Positions 52,443 to 53,606 of a stretch of DNA of 53,606 nt are shown one piece after another (the stretch's first letter is position 1; the number at the start of each line of letters is the position of its first letter). Both the position numbers and the translations under genes were made by a program. The notes beneath the pieces are model-generated. The model saw only the letters and a list, made by a program, of their open reading frames with translations, had not been told where the DNA came from and ran no database searches. This stretch comes from Chitinophaga pinensis (lineage in GTDB: Bacteria; Bacteroidota; Bacteroidia; Chitinophagales; CAMDFR01). The stretch covers positions 1 to 53,606 of the forward strand of contig CAMBZT010000010.1 in assembly GCA_945872405.1 (NCBI GenBank). The letters run 5' to 3'.

Positions 52443-53606
52443 TTACTTATGATTCACCAGCATTTTTTTGGCATAAAACTTATGGTTGGCACTCTCAATA
52501 TTGATGAAGTATAATCCATTTTGTAAGTCTTCTGTTTTAATAGAGCTGGTATTTGAAGAGATATTTCCATCTTGAATCTGTTGACCTAAAACATTTTTAA
52601 TCGTGTACAACACAGGTAGTTTAAAATAGTCTGTTAGCTCTACATTCACCGCCTCATCCACAGGATTTGGAAAAATGTTGACTTGATGTTCGTCACTCAA
52701 ATTCTGTACAGAAACGCCATAAGATTTAATGTTTACATTATCAATAAACAATCGATTGCCTACTTGTGAAAAATTCTCAAACTTGAAACGAATCTTATCA
52801 GCGTTACCAAAAGGAGATAGATTGATTAAAAAGTTTTGCCATTGGGTATTAGTGGGATAAAAAATGGTCGTCAAATCATCGACCGTAGTCGCCAATTCGG
52901 CCGATCCTTTTTTCCAAAGAAGCGTCCAAGTATGTCCACAATCAAGCGAGGCGAAAACACTTAAAGTGTCGCCACGTGTTGGACTGCGGCGCGCATAAGC
53001 AACATCAAAAGTTAGATGTGGTGTGTTTGGATTTAATAGATTATAGTCTTCAGAAATCAGTCCATCCTTTTTGTTTATAGCAGAAAGTGTAGGTGTAAAA
53101 TTATCCATCATCATGCACTGAGAGCTAGTACCATAAGCACCACCACTTGTAAATAGCTGCCAAGTGATATCGCCATTTGGGTTTTGAATACTCCAATTTA
53201 CGGGTAATGTTGATCCCTCAAATCCTTCTGTGATAGGTGTGTTTAGACCAGTGGAGGTACCAATAACATAAAACGATTTTGTTCCAATATCATTCCCTCC
53301 AAAATCATCATTCCCAACTCGATTTGGATTAAATAGCGTAACCGAAATTGTGTGCAAGCCATCACCCACTACCACGACTGGTAAAGAAAAAAATGCTTCT
53401 TCTCTATAATGAAGAAAACCTATCCAGCTTGCTAATTGAATCGGACCACCATCTATACTGTATAAGGCTTCTAAATAAGAAATATTTTCAAGTGCATTAT
53501 TTCTAAATTTAAAAGTAGACAATAAATTATTGGTGCAAACCGTGTCAGATGGAGAGATAAAATTTAAAAACTGTGCATCAATGTTTAGATTACAATTGAT
53601 AGAAGC
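52443..53606 (-). CDS. T9SS-secreted protein with choice-of-anchor J domain (partial, N-terminus outside window)
   Basis: The frame stays open to the right edge, so the N-terminus is missing; the TTG at 53522 is not a start. 387 residues are visible. A CARDB/Ig-like region (SYLEALYSIDGGPIQLASW) is followed by a choice-of-anchor J (MAM-like) domain (EGFEGSTLPVNWSIQN ... RLFIDNVNIKSYG). A C-terminal T9SS type A sorting domain (IFPNPVDEAVNVEL, then LQNGLYFINIE) ends the protein. Such tails are common on secreted proteases and adhesins; the catalytic part, if any, lies outside the window. Confidence 0.85.
   Translation of the reverse strand, partial: ASINCNLNIDAQFLNFISPSDTVCTNNLLSTFKFRNNALENISYLEALYSIDGGPIQLASWIGFLHYREEAFFSLPVVVVGDGLHTISVTLFNPNRVGNDDFGGNDIGTKSFYVIGTSTGLNTPITEGFEGSTLPVNWSIQNPNGDITWQLFTSGGAYGTSSQCMMMDNFTPTLSAINKKDGLISEDYNLLNPNTPHLTFDVAYARRSPTRGDTLSVFASLDCGHTWTLLWKKGSAELATTVDDLTTIFYPTNTQWQNFLINLSPFGNADKIRFKFENFSQVGNRLFIDNVNIKSYGVSVQNLSDEHQVNIFPNPVDEAVNVELTDYFKLPVLYTIKNVLGQQIQDGNISSNTSSIKTEDLQNGLYFINIESANHKFYAKKMLVNHK

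Noticed and set aside
53520-53522. TTG as start of the last gene
   Set aside because: The frame continues open to the window edge with compatible protein sequence, so this codon is internal.
1-53606. tRNA, rRNA, transposase or prophage genes
   Set aside because: No tRNA T-loop with acceptor pairing, rRNA segment, integrase or transposase motif was seen in any reading.

Overview
The window is AT-rich DNA from an aerobic, diderm member of the Bacteroidota. The best fit is the Chitinophagales/Saprospirales part of the phylum; I cannot name the genus. The evidence is threefold. Four secreted proteins carry type IX secretion (T9SS) C-terminal sorting domains, one of them the gliding-motility-associated type B domain. 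Many genes are preceded by the Bacteroidota -7 promoter element TAnnTTTG, some with a TTG/TTTG -33 box 18-21 bp upstream. Complex I has the short NuoG form I associate with this phylum. I saw no rRNA, tRNA, CRISPR array, transposase or phage gene. Layout: 1-7778 (minus) is the complex I operon nuoA-B-C-D-E-F-G-H-I-J in canonical order, with nuoJ cut by the left edge. 7928-9075 holds a putative envelope protein and a YgjV-like small membrane protein. 9437-13746 (minus) holds a TonB-dependent receptor, an LTxxQ periplasmic protein with its own promoter and terminator, a DUF3467 protein and queA. 13861-26941 mixes housekeeping and envelope genes: a MacB/FtsX-type permease, heptose-phosphate kinase and aminotransferase, a Pif1-like helicase, argS, a GT-C-like membrane protein fused to TPRs, an AsmA-like protein and a hotdog thioesterase. 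27254-31368 holds a T9SS-secreted CotH-type kinase, a glycosyltransferase and a SPOR-like protein. 31431-37620 (plus) holds an epimerase-like protein, the N-degron pair clpS and aat, a DUF2147 protein, and a polyphosphate/phosphohistidine cluster sixA-ppk1-ppx in which sixA and ppk1 overlap. 37659-39209 is a T9SS beta-propeller protein. 39300-47026 (minus) is a tightly packed envelope operon: two lipoproteins with DUF1549/DUF4214-like modules, a Tat-exported DUF1501 protein, a lipoprotein with a cytochrome-c-like CX4CH motif, a small lipoprotein, and a 1177-residue T9SS type B repeat protein. 47206-53606 holds SppA, an FkbM methyltransferase, a DUF349 protein, the fluoride channel CrcB and a truncated T9SS protein. 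The most interesting parts are the six-gene DUF1501/cytochrome/T9SS operon, which looks like a compact relative of the planctomycete DUF1549-DUF1553-DUF1501 arrangement, and a set of hairpin-rich intergenic elements (9347-9422, 26956-27047, 52252-52396). Two of these share a 17-nt hairpin with a compensatory base-pair change, which suggests a dispersed structured repeat. Several start sites are moved from the longest open frame to an internal ATG because a promoter element or a signal peptide demands it.
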